This document shows, piece by piece, positions 1-5,749 of a stretch of 5,749 nucleotides of DNA. Where the stretch lies: the NCBI GenBank assembly GCA_021825035.1, contig JAKAIQ010000142.1:1-5749 (forward strand), written 5' to 3'. The translations under genes and the position numbers were made by a program. Under the pieces are notes generated by a model. The model saw only the letters and a list, made by a program, of their open reading frames with translations, was not told the DNA's origin and ran no database searches. The stretch's first letter is position 1. Each line of letters starts with the position of its first letter. Source of the stretch: Deltaproteobacteria bacterium (lineage in GTDB: Bacteria; Desulfobacterota; GWC2-55-46).

Positions 1-1371
1 TCCGGAGAAGGTGACATCATAATGCCTTCTCGGTATTCCGAATATGCCTGAACTCATCATAAATATCGACTGCAGCCCGATTGCTATACCATAAAGGTAA
101 GGCTGTATCTGGGCAAGGCCCTTCCAGATAATCCGCCTCCTGAATATGTAAGGGACGAGGAGGTAGGAGAATCCCATGAAAGCGACAGTTGTGCCGGCAA
201 CGACGGTACCGTGAAAATGTCCGGTAATGGCCCAGGTGTTGTGACGTATGATGTTATACTGAAGAGTCCCGAAGATAACGCCGGTTATGCCGCCGATGAA
301 GCCGAAATTGACGATCGAAATGGCGATGCCTGAAAACGCCGGGTTACCCCATGGAGCCTTCTTGAGCCAGTCGAAAAGGCCACGCGTGTGTCCCTGCTCC
401 CTCAAAGCCACTTCCATGGACGCCGGTATCGCAAAGGCATGGATCATGCTCGCCAGAACCGCCATGTGCATGACGTAGCCGGTATTGGCGATCTTATGCC
501 AGGTGCCGATAACTGGGTCGACAAGAAGATGATGCTCCGAGGCCACATTGATGAACAGGATGTAGAATATAAACGCCGTCCTCGAAAGCTTCTCGTTAAG
601 GGGCTTTCCGCCGAGGACCATTGCCGACGTCATGTACCATACGGCAACCATAGCGCTGACGTTTATCTGCTGCGATGCATGCCCGAGACCCCAGAAGACC
701 AGCCTGTAGGCCGAAGGGTTTATCGACGGGATTATGTTCATAGACCATAGTAACGTCGGGACAAATATGCCGGCGCCGTGAAGAAGCGTAAAGATGCCTA
801 TTATGCTCGCCGCGCCAAGGCCGAATGTTCCGAGCGGAAGGGTTTTCTTATACCCGCCTTCCCTCTTGGAAAGGACGATATTTATGAAAAAGAGTATGAA
901 CCCGAGTAATGCGCCTACAGCGAAAAGAATGACCCCGACATAGTACAGGGGGTCGGCCCTCAACGGAACGTAAGACGTGAAGAGGACGTCGCCGCCGCCC
1001 ATCAGCACGATGACGTTTACGAGAACGCCGCCGATGAGCATGAGTGCGAACGATAGCCAGCCGAGAGCCGGCGCATGAGACCTGGTGCCGAGAAGGACGG
1101 CGGATGTAAAGTGTACCAGCGCTATCTCAAAGAAGAGTATCCAGGCGAGAAGCGCGTTTATGCCGTGCAGCGTCAAAAACCTATAGAAATACACAAGTGG
1201 AAGCAAATGCACGTTCGGCCACCTCGTCATCGCGACCAGGAAGGCCAGGAGGCCTCCAACCGCAAGCAGCGCGAAGGCCGCTATAAGGTTCCACTGGATG
1301 AGGGCAGCCGTATTCTTGTCGACCTTTGCTTTTAGGTCAGCAAAGGGACTCTGCCATAAATCTATGTTCAT
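1..1371 (-). CDS. Heme-copper reductase subunit I, B-family, probable non-canonical nitric oxide reductase (C-terminus off the left edge)
   Basis: Catalytic membrane subunit of a heme-copper enzyme; 457 residues are present, and relatives of about 550 residues suggest roughly 100 are missing past the window edge. Seen: about eleven hydrophobic helices and all six expected metal ligands. These are His69 (low-spin heme, in LTLHGINALLAW), His231, His280 and His281 (active-site non-heme metal), and His385 and His387 (GHFH; high-spin and low-spin hemes). The stretch HHLLVDPVIGTW resembles the ba3 oxidase stretch HHQFADPGIDPTW, which places it in the B family. Oddity: the oxidase motif H-P-x-V-Y reads HASQQ here, so the cross-linked tyrosine is Gln235; Glu279 directly precedes the His pair. 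Tyr246 sits where ba3 has its K-channel Tyr248. Known: families without the tyrosine are NO reductases rather than oxidases. Inferred: an NO reductase taking electrons from the CuA subunit. ATG at 1371 is supported by GGGAGG nine bases upstream. Heme-copper identity is near certain; NO reductase activity is probable. Confidence 0.93.
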   Translation of the reverse strand, partial: MNIDLWQSPFADLKAKVDKNTAALIQWNLIAAFALLAVGGLLAFLVAMTRWPNVHLLPLVYFYRFLTLHGINALLAWILFFEIALVHFTSAVLLGTRSHAPALGWLSFALMLIGGVLVNVIVLMGGGDVLFTSYVPLRADPLYYVGVILFAVGALLGFILFFINIVLSKREGGYKKTLPLGTFGLGAASIIGIFTLLHGAGIFVPTLLWSMNIIPSINPSAYRLVFWGLGHASQQINVSAMVAVWYMTSAMVLGGKPLNEKLSRTAFIFYILFINVASEHHLLVDPVIGTWHKIANTGYVMHMAVLASMIHAFAIPASMEVALREQGHTRGLFDWLKKAPWGNPAFSGIAISIVNFGFIGGITGVIFGTLQYNIIRHNTWAITGHFHGTVVAGTTVAFMGFSYLLVPYIFRRRIIWKGLAQIQPYLYGIAIGLQSIFMMSSGIFGIPRRHYDVTFSG

Positions 1372-1404
1372 CTTATACTACCTCCCTTTCTAATTTAACG
1401 GTCG

Positions 1405-1477
1405 TAAGGTGCAACAGACATTCACCTCAGGGCTACTCGGCTTTCACCGAATCAGCGACATGCCCTTTCACGGGCAT
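1405..1477 (-). other. Three successive stem-loops in the leader of the subunit I gene
   Basis: The 122 bases between the 43-residue gene and subunit I can form three hairpins in the minus-strand RNA. The first (1477-1460) has stem ATGCCC/GGGCAT with loop GTGAAA. The second (1451-1436) has stem TTCGGT/GCCGAG, including two G-U pairs, with a GAAA loop. The third (1429-1405) has stem TGAGGTG/CACCTTA with an 11-base loop. Both of the first two contain GTGAAAG. No uridine tract follows any of them, so they are not obvious terminators. They lie upstream of the subunit I ribosome-binding site and do not cover it. They could be an mRNA processing or stability element that sets the ratio of subunits, or a structured regulatory RNA. 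I do not recognise a known riboswitch class. Confidence 0.4.
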
Positions 1478-1493
1478 TGGCTTCCTCAAAACC

Positions 1494-1625
1494 TTAATGC
1501 ACCGGCCATACTTCAGAGAGCCATTTGAGATGCGCAAACCAGGCTATCATGAAAGTAGCCAAGAATATTAAGACTATGACAAGCATCCCCGGGGCTTCTA
1601 TCAAATCTCTATGATCATCCGACAT
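1494..1625 (-). CDS. Small single-span membrane protein (43 aa), probable accessory subunit of the reductase
   Basis: A 43-residue protein starting MSDDHRDLIEAPG and ending EVWPVH. It has a charged, acidic N-terminus, one hydrophobic helix at about residues 13-31, and a short aromatic-rich C-terminus (HLKWLSEVW). A strong AAGGAGG lies five bases before the ATG, so the gene is very likely real despite its size. It lies between subunit II (37 bases upstream) and subunit I (122 bases downstream) in the same orientation. Size, topology and context resemble the one-helix subunit IIa (CbaD, 34 aa) of ba3-type oxidases, although in Thermus that gene precedes subunit II. Inferred role: a structural helix packing against subunit I. 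No catalytic residues are evident and sequence similarity to a named family is not certain. Confidence 0.8.
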   Translation of the reverse strand: MSDDHRDLIEAPGMLVIVLIFLATFMIAWFAHLKWLSEVWPVH

Positions 1626-1662
1626 ACCTACCTCCTTATTGAAACGTCGTGTGCCGAGTCAA

Positions 1663-2193
1663 TCAATCTTTCACATAAAGCTTGCCCGCCATCGTATGAT
1701 GGCCAAAGCCGCAGAACTCATTACAGATAATATGAAACTCGCCGGACGATGTGGGAGTAAGCTTGACCACGTTATCGTATCCGGGGAAGACCATGAAGTT
1801 CATGTCGATCGGCTGGAGCGAAAACCCGTGATTGAGATCCATAGACGACATATGAATCCTGTATTCCTTGCCCTTGTCGAGCTGGAGTATCGGATACCAT
1901 TCCCACATCTTTGCCCTCAGATAGACATCCGACACATCGGCCGGAGGGTGCACCACTGGCATGCCCTGCTCCTCGCCTACCTTGTACTTCGTAACCATGT
2001 TTTCGGTAAGCTTGTCGAAATCGTCTGGCGAGATCGTGTAAGTCTCGTTGGGCGGAGTATGATTGCCGATAGCCTTATATACCGGCATGAAGAAAAAGGT
2101 AAAGAGCGCCCAAATGAGGGCCGCGGTTACCCACCATCTTTCATCCTTGCTTAAAGGCTTCCACCATATTCTTTCCGGTTCATGTATCGCCAT
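1663..2193 (-). CDS. Heme-copper reductase subunit II with a CuA centre
   Basis: Electron-entry subunit: it takes electrons from a soluble carrier, probably a cytochrome c, and passes them through a binuclear copper centre to the low-spin heme of subunit I. At 176 residues it is close to the ba3 subunit II (168) and shorter than A-type subunits. Seen: one membrane anchor at about residues 20-42 and then a periplasmic cupredoxin domain. All CuA ligands are present: His122 (LNHGF), Cys157, Glu159 (backbone ligand), Cys161, His165 and Met168, in CNEFCGFGHHTM. This matches the ba3 pattern CNQYCGLGHQNM. It ends only a few residues after the CuA loop (KLYVKD), with no fused cytochrome c. AAGGAGG lies nine bases before the ATG and begins within the upstream gene's stop codon, which suggests translational coupling. 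A CuA subunit rather than a NorC-type heme c subunit separates this cluster from cNOR. Confidence 0.95.
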   Translation of the reverse strand: MAIHEPERIWWKPLSKDERWWVTAALIWALFTFFFMPVYKAIGNHTPPNETYTISPDDFDKLTENMVTKYKVGEEQGMPVVHPPADVSDVYLRAKMWEWYPILQLDKGKEYRIHMSSMDLNHGFSLQPIDMNFMVFPGYDNVVKLTPTSSGEFHIICNEFCGFGHHTMAGKLYVKD

Positions 2194-2208
2194 TTCCTGA
2201 AATCCTCC

Positions 2209-2376
2209 TTAGTGTACTATTATGGCAGCGGGGGGCGTCAACATCAGTATGTCTATAAGGCCCCAGACCGTAAAGATACTGGTCGGTACGATGAGCCCCA
2301 AGACCAGCCATAAAAACATCCTGTCATAAAGAGTCTGACCGCCCGGTATAGGGCCTTCTTCCCTGTCTGTATTCAT
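2209..2376 (-). CDS. Small membrane protein (55 aa), first gene of the reductase cluster
   Basis: A 55-residue protein starting MNTDREEGPIPGG and ending AAIIVH. It has a hydrophilic N-terminus of about 18 residues, a hydrophobic segment at about 21-47 broken by Pro31, and a short hydrophobic tail after a PP pair. The start is fixed by GGGAGGAGG a few bases before the ATG. Its TAA overlaps the ribosome-binding site of subunit II, whose start lies 15 bases later, so the two are almost certainly co-transcribed and probably co-translated. It is the first gene behind the predicted promoter. I do not recognise the family. Position and topology suggest a small accessory subunit or assembly factor of the CuA/heme-copper complex, another candidate for a subunit IIa or IV counterpart. 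Confidence 0.8.
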   Translation of the reverse strand: MNTDREEGPIPGGQTLYDRMFLWLVLGLIVPTSIFTVWGLIDILMLTPPAAIIVH

Positions 2377-2418
2377 AGACCTCCTCCCTTCGAAATTAGT
2401 TGTGGATCTTTCATAGTG

Positions 2419-2436
2419 GTTTGTTCGTTTTGTTCG
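2419..2436 (-). repeat. Two-copy 9-base tandem repeat at the predicted transcript start
   Basis: On the minus strand CGAACAAAA (2436-2428) is followed directly by CGAACAAAC (2427-2419), eight of nine bases identical. It covers the predicted transcription start at 2433 and the beginning of the 5' leader. It may be a chance repeat or an A-rich unstructured leader that favours ribosome loading. Confidence 0.5.
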
Positions 2437-2480
2437 CTAAATATATTGCTAAAGAAGCTCGTGGTAAATGACTTTTGTCA
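2433..2480 (-). promoter_or_regulatory. Predicted sigma70-type promoter with a class II CRP/FNR-family site
   Basis: Seen on the minus strand: -35 TTTACC (2468-2463, four of six consensus bases), a 17-base spacer and -10 TATATT (2445-2440, five of six), giving a start near 2433, about 57 bases before the ATG of the 55-residue gene. Just upstream is the perfect palindrome TGAC-AAAA-GTCA (2480-2469), centred at -41.5, the position from which CRP/FNR-type activators touch RNA polymerase in class II promoters. Known: FNR, DNR, NnrR and HcpR-type regulators bind related TTGA(T/C)-N4-(A/G)TCAA sites and often control NO reductase genes. The outermost T and A of that consensus are missing here (C and T instead). 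Inferred: anaerobic or NO-responsive activation of the cluster. Confidence 0.55.
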
Positions 2481-2575
2481 GTTCTTCCGCCAACTCTCAG
2501 CTTTTTATCGGTAATTCAAAGATATACCTCCTTAATTATAGCCAATTAGCACCTGACCTCTACCTTACCGACCGC

Positions 2576-2631
2576 AAAAATGTCGTTGTGCGTTCCTGGC
2601 GAAAGTCTCGCATATATGCGAATCCAACGAC
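2576..2631 (-). terminator. Nested inverted repeat followed by T5, possible terminator
   Basis: On the minus strand GTCGTTG (2631-2625) pairs exactly with CAACGAC (2588-2582) and is followed by ATTTTT (2581-2576). Inside lies a perfect 14-base palindrome, TCGCATATATGCGA (2621-2608). It lies about 230 bases after the TolC-family stop and about 100 bases before the reductase promoter, so it could end the efflux transcript. The outer stem is short for its loop of about 36 bases and the T tract is only five, so this is a weak call. The inner palindrome alone could be a protein-binding site. Confidence 0.3.
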
Positions 2632-2692
2632 TACATAGACTCCATCGATAGAACCGTTTATACGTTATAGGATTAAATGGAATCGAAGTTCA

Positions 2693-2710
2693 CCGCAACG
2701 AAGATTGCGG
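2693..2710. other. Perfect 6-bp stem-loop
   Basis: CCGCAA and TTGCGG enclose a six-base loop (CGAAGA on plus, TCTTCG on minus). No T tract follows on the minus strand, so it is not a standard intrinsic terminator. It may stabilise the 3' end of the efflux mRNA after trimming, or be incidental. Confidence 0.35.
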
Positions 2711-2817
2711 CTGTTATTTGTCCGCGTTGACCTTCCAGGGCGGGGTTCCGCGAACACTCCATCATCAAAGGCTAAGGGACTGCATATCCTTAATCAAGTG
2801 CTACGGAAATTTGATTG

Positions 2818-2839
2818 GCCGATTCTACATCAATTCGGC
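2818..2839 (-). terminator. Hairpin 25 bases after the TolC-family stop, weak terminator candidate
   Basis: In the minus-strand RNA GCCGA(A)TT pairs with AATCGGC, giving seven base pairs if one A is bulged, with a seven-base loop. Its position right after the last efflux gene suits a terminator or a 3'-end stabilising hairpin. The downstream sequence (CAATCAAATTTCC) has only three Ts, so intrinsic termination would be inefficient. Confidence 0.25.
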
Positions 2840-2863
2840 TGAGGTGTCAATAGATATGTTGTT

Positions 2864-4198
2864 CTATTTAATCCCCATGGCTTTTTCGAGCGCCGACCGG
2901 GCTATCCTGTAATCTCCAAGGGCCGTTATATAAGTCACCTGCGCGTTCGTATAAGTAACCTCCGCATCGGTCACATCTACGGGGCTTCCCAGGCCGTTAG
3001 CGTATCTTCCATTGACAATATCGAGATTTTCAGCGGCCTGCTTTACCGCAAGCTCTGCCGAGGGTATCTTCTCCTCGGCGGCTTTGAGGTTCAAGAACGC
3101 CTGTTTTACGTCAGAAAAAACGGTCAGTCTTACAAGATCTTCGTTGGCCTTTGCAACATTGTAATTGGCCTTCGCCTCCTCGACCTGATATTTGGTCAGG
3201 AAGCCGCTGAAGACCGGGATATTTATTGCAACCCCGGCTGACCAGCTCCGTTGGAGTGGAAAGGTCTGGCCGGACCAGTCATATTCGGCATTTCCCGTGA
3301 GCACTGGGTAATAGCCGGCCCTTGCCACCGCTATCGAATCTTCGGCAGATTTGGTTTTGGCGACGGCCGACTTCAAATCCGGCCTTATGAGATAAGCTCT
3401 CTGAATAGCCTCCTCCAGAGTTATCTCGTACTTCCGGAATGCGAGATTATCCACTATTGAATATTGCGGGCCATTTGGAATTCCCATGGCGTTATTCAGG
3501 TTTACGAAGTCTATCTTGAGATTGTTTTCAGCGGTTATCAGACCGACCTTTCCATTGCTGAGATTGACCGCGGCGGTCGTAACGTCGTACTTCGGATGCG
3601 TGCCCGCCTCGTAAAAACCCTTCGCCTGTTCGAGATGCTCCTCAAGCTGTTTGACAGTCTCCCTGGCGACATCGAGCTGCTTCTGTGCTTCAAGCACGGT
3701 ATAGTACGCCTGCTTCACGTTGAAGGCTATCTGGGTCTGCGCGTTCAGGTAATCCCCGGTTGTGGAATCGAGATTCTCCTTTTGGACCCTCACCTGAGCC
3801 TGGGTCTTCCCGAAATCGTAGATATTCTGGTTGAGCGTCGCGCTTGCGTTATACTGATCGAATGATGAAGGCCCGGTGCTTATGGACGTCGGAAGTCCGG
3901 TTAACGTCACGTGGCTGACCACGGGCGCTATGCGGCTATAACCGGCTGAAACATTGACCTGCGGATAATAATTGGACTGGGCCTCCCCGACGCGGCTTCT
4001 GCCGGCCACGACGTTATTTACCGCGGCGATGACGTTAGGCTGATTTCTAAGGGCAATTTCGATACACTTCTCAAGGGTGAGTGTCTCTCCCTCTTTAATG
4101 AATGACTGCGCTTTGCCTGCGCCGTAATCCTGCGCCGAAGCCGTTAGCGCCGTCACAAGGACGATAAGCGCAATTATAAGACCGAGTCTTTGCTTCAT
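2864..4198 (-). CDS. TolC-family outer-membrane efflux protein
   Basis: Outer-membrane channel subunit that should form a trimeric beta-barrel with a long periplasmic helical tunnel. The 444 residues are normal for the family. Seen: a lysine/arginine-containing N-terminus, a hydrophobic signal segment (about 5-20) and a likely cleavage site ASA/QD after residue 22. Two homologous halves follow: LTLEKCIEIALRNQP (40-54) pairs with ITLEEAIQRAYLIRP (259-273), and YYPQVNVSAGY with YYPVLTGNAEY. The coiled-coil halves share the patterns YEAGTHPKYDVTTA and YANGLGSPVDVTDA. AAGGGA lies a few bases before the ATG, a modest ribosome-binding site. It lies 63 bases downstream of the MacB-type permease in the same orientation, so it is almost certainly the outer-membrane partner of that exporter. 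Substrate unknown. Confidence 0.95.
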   Translation of the reverse strand: MKQRLGLIIALIVLVTALTASAQDYGAGKAQSFIKEGETLTLEKCIEIALRNQPNVIAAVNNVVAGRSRVGEAQSNYYPQVNVSAGYSRIAPVVSHVTLTGLPTSISTGPSSFDQYNASATLNQNIYDFGKTQAQVRVQKENLDSTTGDYLNAQTQIAFNVKQAYYTVLEAQKQLDVARETVKQLEEHLEQAKGFYEAGTHPKYDVTTAAVNLSNGKVGLITAENNLKIDFVNLNNAMGIPNGPQYSIVDNLAFRKYEITLEEAIQRAYLIRPDLKSAVAKTKSAEDSIAVARAGYYPVLTGNAEYDWSGQTFPLQRSWSAGVAINIPVFSGFLTKYQVEEAKANYNVAKANEDLVRLTVFSDVKQAFLNLKAAEEKIPSAELAVKQAAENLDIVNGRYANGLGSPVDVTDAEVTYTNAQVTYITALGDYRIARSALEKAMGIK

Positions 4199-4261
4199 AT
4201 TCCCTTGCCCTCTTTCATGCCTTTGGCAGTCCTACGCTGGCGGATAACGATGCCATAAAGA

Positions 4262-5491
4262 CTACTCATGCCTCAAAGCCTCTATCGGATCGAGCAGAGA
4301 GGCCTTGTACGCCGGATAGAATCCGAAAAATATGCCGATAATCCCCGAAAACCCGAAGGCGAGGACGATGGAAAAAACCGATACCACCGTCGACCAGCCG
4401 GCTATGACCGACAAGATTTTTGACCCGGCCATGCCCAGGGCTATGCCGCATATCCCGCCTATGAGCGAAAGGGTAAGCGCCTCGACTATGAACTGAAGCC
4501 TTATATCCCATGTCTTCGCTCCGACGGCCATCCGTATGCCTATCTCCCGCGTCCTCTCGGTGACGGAGACGAGCATTATGTTCATTATACCGATGCCCCC
4601 CACAAGCAGCGACACCGACGCGACCGCTCCGAGAAGAAGCGTCATCACCATAGCCGCCTTCTGCGCCACCTCCATCATCTGGGTCAGGTTCCTGACGGTA
4701 AAGTCGTCATCCTGCTTCGGCCCTATGTGATGCCTCTGGCGCAGAAGCGAGTTTATCTCCTTCTCGGCCACAGGCAGTTCCTCGGCGCTCCTGGCCTTTA
4801 CCATTATTATCCTTATCATGCCGGGAAAGCTCGTGCCAAAAAGCATCTTTTGCGCGGTCGTTACCGGAACATATACGATATCATCCTGGTCCTGGCCTAT
4901 GATGGATTGGCCTTTGACCGAAAGGACTCCTATGACCGTAAAAGGTATGTTCTTTATCCTTATAATCTGCCCCACCGGGTCTTCGCTTCCAAAAAGGTTG
5001 TCGACAACGGTCTGTCCGAGAAGGCAGACCTTTGTCGCGCTCCGGACGTCGTCATCGCTGAAAGTCCTTCCTTCGGCGAGAGGCCAATCCCTTACCTCAA
5101 GCATGCTCGGGGTCGTACCGGAGACGCCGGTAGACCAGTTCTGAGTGCCATAGATTATCTGAGCTACTCCGTTCAGCACCGGGGCGACAAAAGCGACTGC
5201 CGGGCATTCCTTCAAGATGGCGTCCGAATCCCCCAGAGACAGCGTCGGCTGGGTCCCGGCTCCCATCCTGACCCCTCCGGACGTCGTGGAGCCGGGGAGA
5301 ACTATCAAAAGGTTGCTGCCCATGCTCGCAATCTGCGCGTCGATCTTTTTACGCGCGCCTGATCCTACGGCGAGCATGGTGATGACGGCGCCTACGCCTA
5401 TGATGATGCCGAGCATGGTGAGGGCCGAGCGCATCTTGTTTACGCGTAGCGCCCTGAACGATATCTTGACGGTAGACGGTATGTTCACCAT
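4262..5491 (-). CDS. MacB-family ABC transporter permease
   Basis: Inner-membrane permease of a type VII (MacB/LolCDE-like) ABC system, which works by moving a periplasmic domain rather than carrying substrate through the membrane. At 409 residues it has the standard layout of a stand-alone permease: TM1 at about 22-44, a MacB periplasmic core domain at about 45-280, and an FtsX domain with three helices at about 281-309, 334-361 and 369-391. The coupling segment VTERTREIGIRMAVGA (310-325) and the C-terminal YPAYKASLLDPIEALRHE are characteristic. E. coli MacB fuses the ATPase to this domain; here they are separate genes. The ATG lies nine bases after the ATPase stop with only a weak GAGAAG upstream, suggesting translational coupling. 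Likely substrates are peptides, macrolide-like compounds or lipoproteins; the sequence does not say which. Confidence 0.96.
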   Translation of the reverse strand: MVNIPSTVKISFRALRVNKMRSALTMLGIIIGVGAVITMLAVGSGARKKIDAQIASMGSNLLIVLPGSTTSGGVRMGAGTQPTLSLGDSDAILKECPAVAFVAPVLNGVAQIIYGTQNWSTGVSGTTPSMLEVRDWPLAEGRTFSDDDVRSATKVCLLGQTVVDNLFGSEDPVGQIIRIKNIPFTVIGVLSVKGQSIIGQDQDDIVYVPVTTAQKMLFGTSFPGMIRIIMVKARSAEELPVAEKEINSLLRQRHHIGPKQDDDFTVRNLTQMMEVAQKAAMVMTLLLGAVASVSLLVGGIGIMNIMLVSVTERTREIGIRMAVGAKTWDIRLQFIVEALTLSLIGGICGIALGMAGSKILSVIAGWSTVVSVFSIVLAFGFSGIIGIFFGFYPAYKASLLDPIEALRHE

Positions 5492-5500
5492 TGCCGCTTC

Positions 5501-5749
<249 letters not shown>

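Larger units (their letters stand above)
2377..2863. other. Intergenic region between the efflux operon and the reductase cluster
   Basis: About 490 bases with no open frame that has both a credible start and protein-like composition. It holds, from the efflux side: a weak hairpin 25 bases past the tolC-like stop, a perfect 6-bp hairpin, a nested inverted repeat with a short T tract, and the promoter for the reductase cluster. A consensus ribosome-binding site (minus strand, 2533-2526) is followed only by TTG and a stop four codons later, so no gene is called there. TATAAT (2540-2535, minus) directly abuts that site but lacks a good -35, so it is not called as a promoter. Confidence 0.6.

Noticed and set aside
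388..750. Plus-strand open frame of 120 codons
   Set aside because: It lies antisense within subunit I, whose heme and metal ligands and helices are unmistakable. The plus-strand product is low-complexity, charged and family-less.
1..1371. Annotation of subunit I as a cbb3-type or ordinary aa3-type cytochrome oxidase
   Set aside because: The HHLLVDP region is B-type. The tyrosine is absent at the A/B position (Gln235), and the C-type position six residues before HH is isoleucine.
1639..2154. Plus-strand open frame of 171 codons
   Set aside because: It is antisense to the CuA subunit II, has no ribosome-binding site and its composition mirrors the complementary gene.
2509..2540. TATAAT plus AAGGAGGT on the minus strand, suggesting another small gene
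   Set aside because: Only a TTG with a stop after four codons follows the ribosome-binding sequence. The -10 abuts it directly and no good -35 is present at 16-18 bases.
2811..2833. TTGAT and ATCAA half-sites resembling an FNR box
   Set aside because: They are separated by 13 bases instead of the four an FNR dimer requires, and they lie just after the TolC-family stop rather than at a promoter.
2718..2912. Plus-strand frame of 64 codons in the intergenic region
   Set aside because: It starts at TTG without a ribosome-binding site, runs into the 3' end of the TolC-family gene and shows no recognisable domain.
4727..5362. Plus-strand open frame of 211 codons
   Set aside because: It is a shadow of the MacB-type permease, with the arginine- and glycine-rich composition typical of an antisense frame.

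Overview
All genes in this window read on the minus strand, so the biological order runs from high to low coordinates. The sequence suggests a Gram-negative bacterium with respiratory metabolism. It encodes a TolC-type outer-membrane channel with a signal peptide, next to a MacB-type ABC exporter. It also encodes a membrane heme-copper terminal reductase with a CuA electron-entry subunit. Codon use is moderately GC-rich with frequent ATA isoleucine codons. The phylum cannot be fixed from this alone; a Nitrospirota or deltaproteobacteria-like lineage is only a guess.

Region 1 (5749 down to 2864) is the tail of a tripartite efflux operon. It holds the C-terminal end of an ABC ATPase, a MacB-family permease starting 9 bases after it, and a TolC-family outer-membrane protein 63 bases further on. 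The rest of the ATPase, and possibly a MacA-type adaptor, would lie beyond the right edge. The ATPase and permease would drive export, and the TolC-like protein would carry substrate across the outer membrane.

Region 2 (2863 to 2377) is about 490 bases without a convincing gene. It contains several inverted repeats, a possible terminator, and a well-formed promoter facing the next cluster. The promoter has -35 TTTACC, a 17-base spacer and -10 TATATT. A perfect TGAC-N4-GTCA palindrome is centred exactly at -41.5 from the predicted start, the class II position of CRP/FNR-family activators.

Region 3 (2376 to 1) is a compact four-gene cluster: a 55-residue membrane protein, a CuA subunit II, a 43-residue membrane protein and a large subunit I cut by the left edge. 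By overall motif pattern subunit I is a B-type (ba3-like) heme-copper oxidase and keeps all six metal-binding histidines. The tyrosine that every O2-reducing A- and B-type oxidase cross-links to a CuB histidine is replaced by glutamine (Gln235), and a glutamate sits directly before the active-site His pair. The C-type position for this tyrosine is also not a tyrosine. The cluster is therefore better read as a CuA-dependent, non-canonical nitric oxide reductase than as a cytochrome oxidase. A CRP/FNR-type site in front of it fits a role in anaerobic or NO-responsive respiration. The 122 bases before the subunit I gene fold into three successive stem-loops, possibly an RNA control or processing element.
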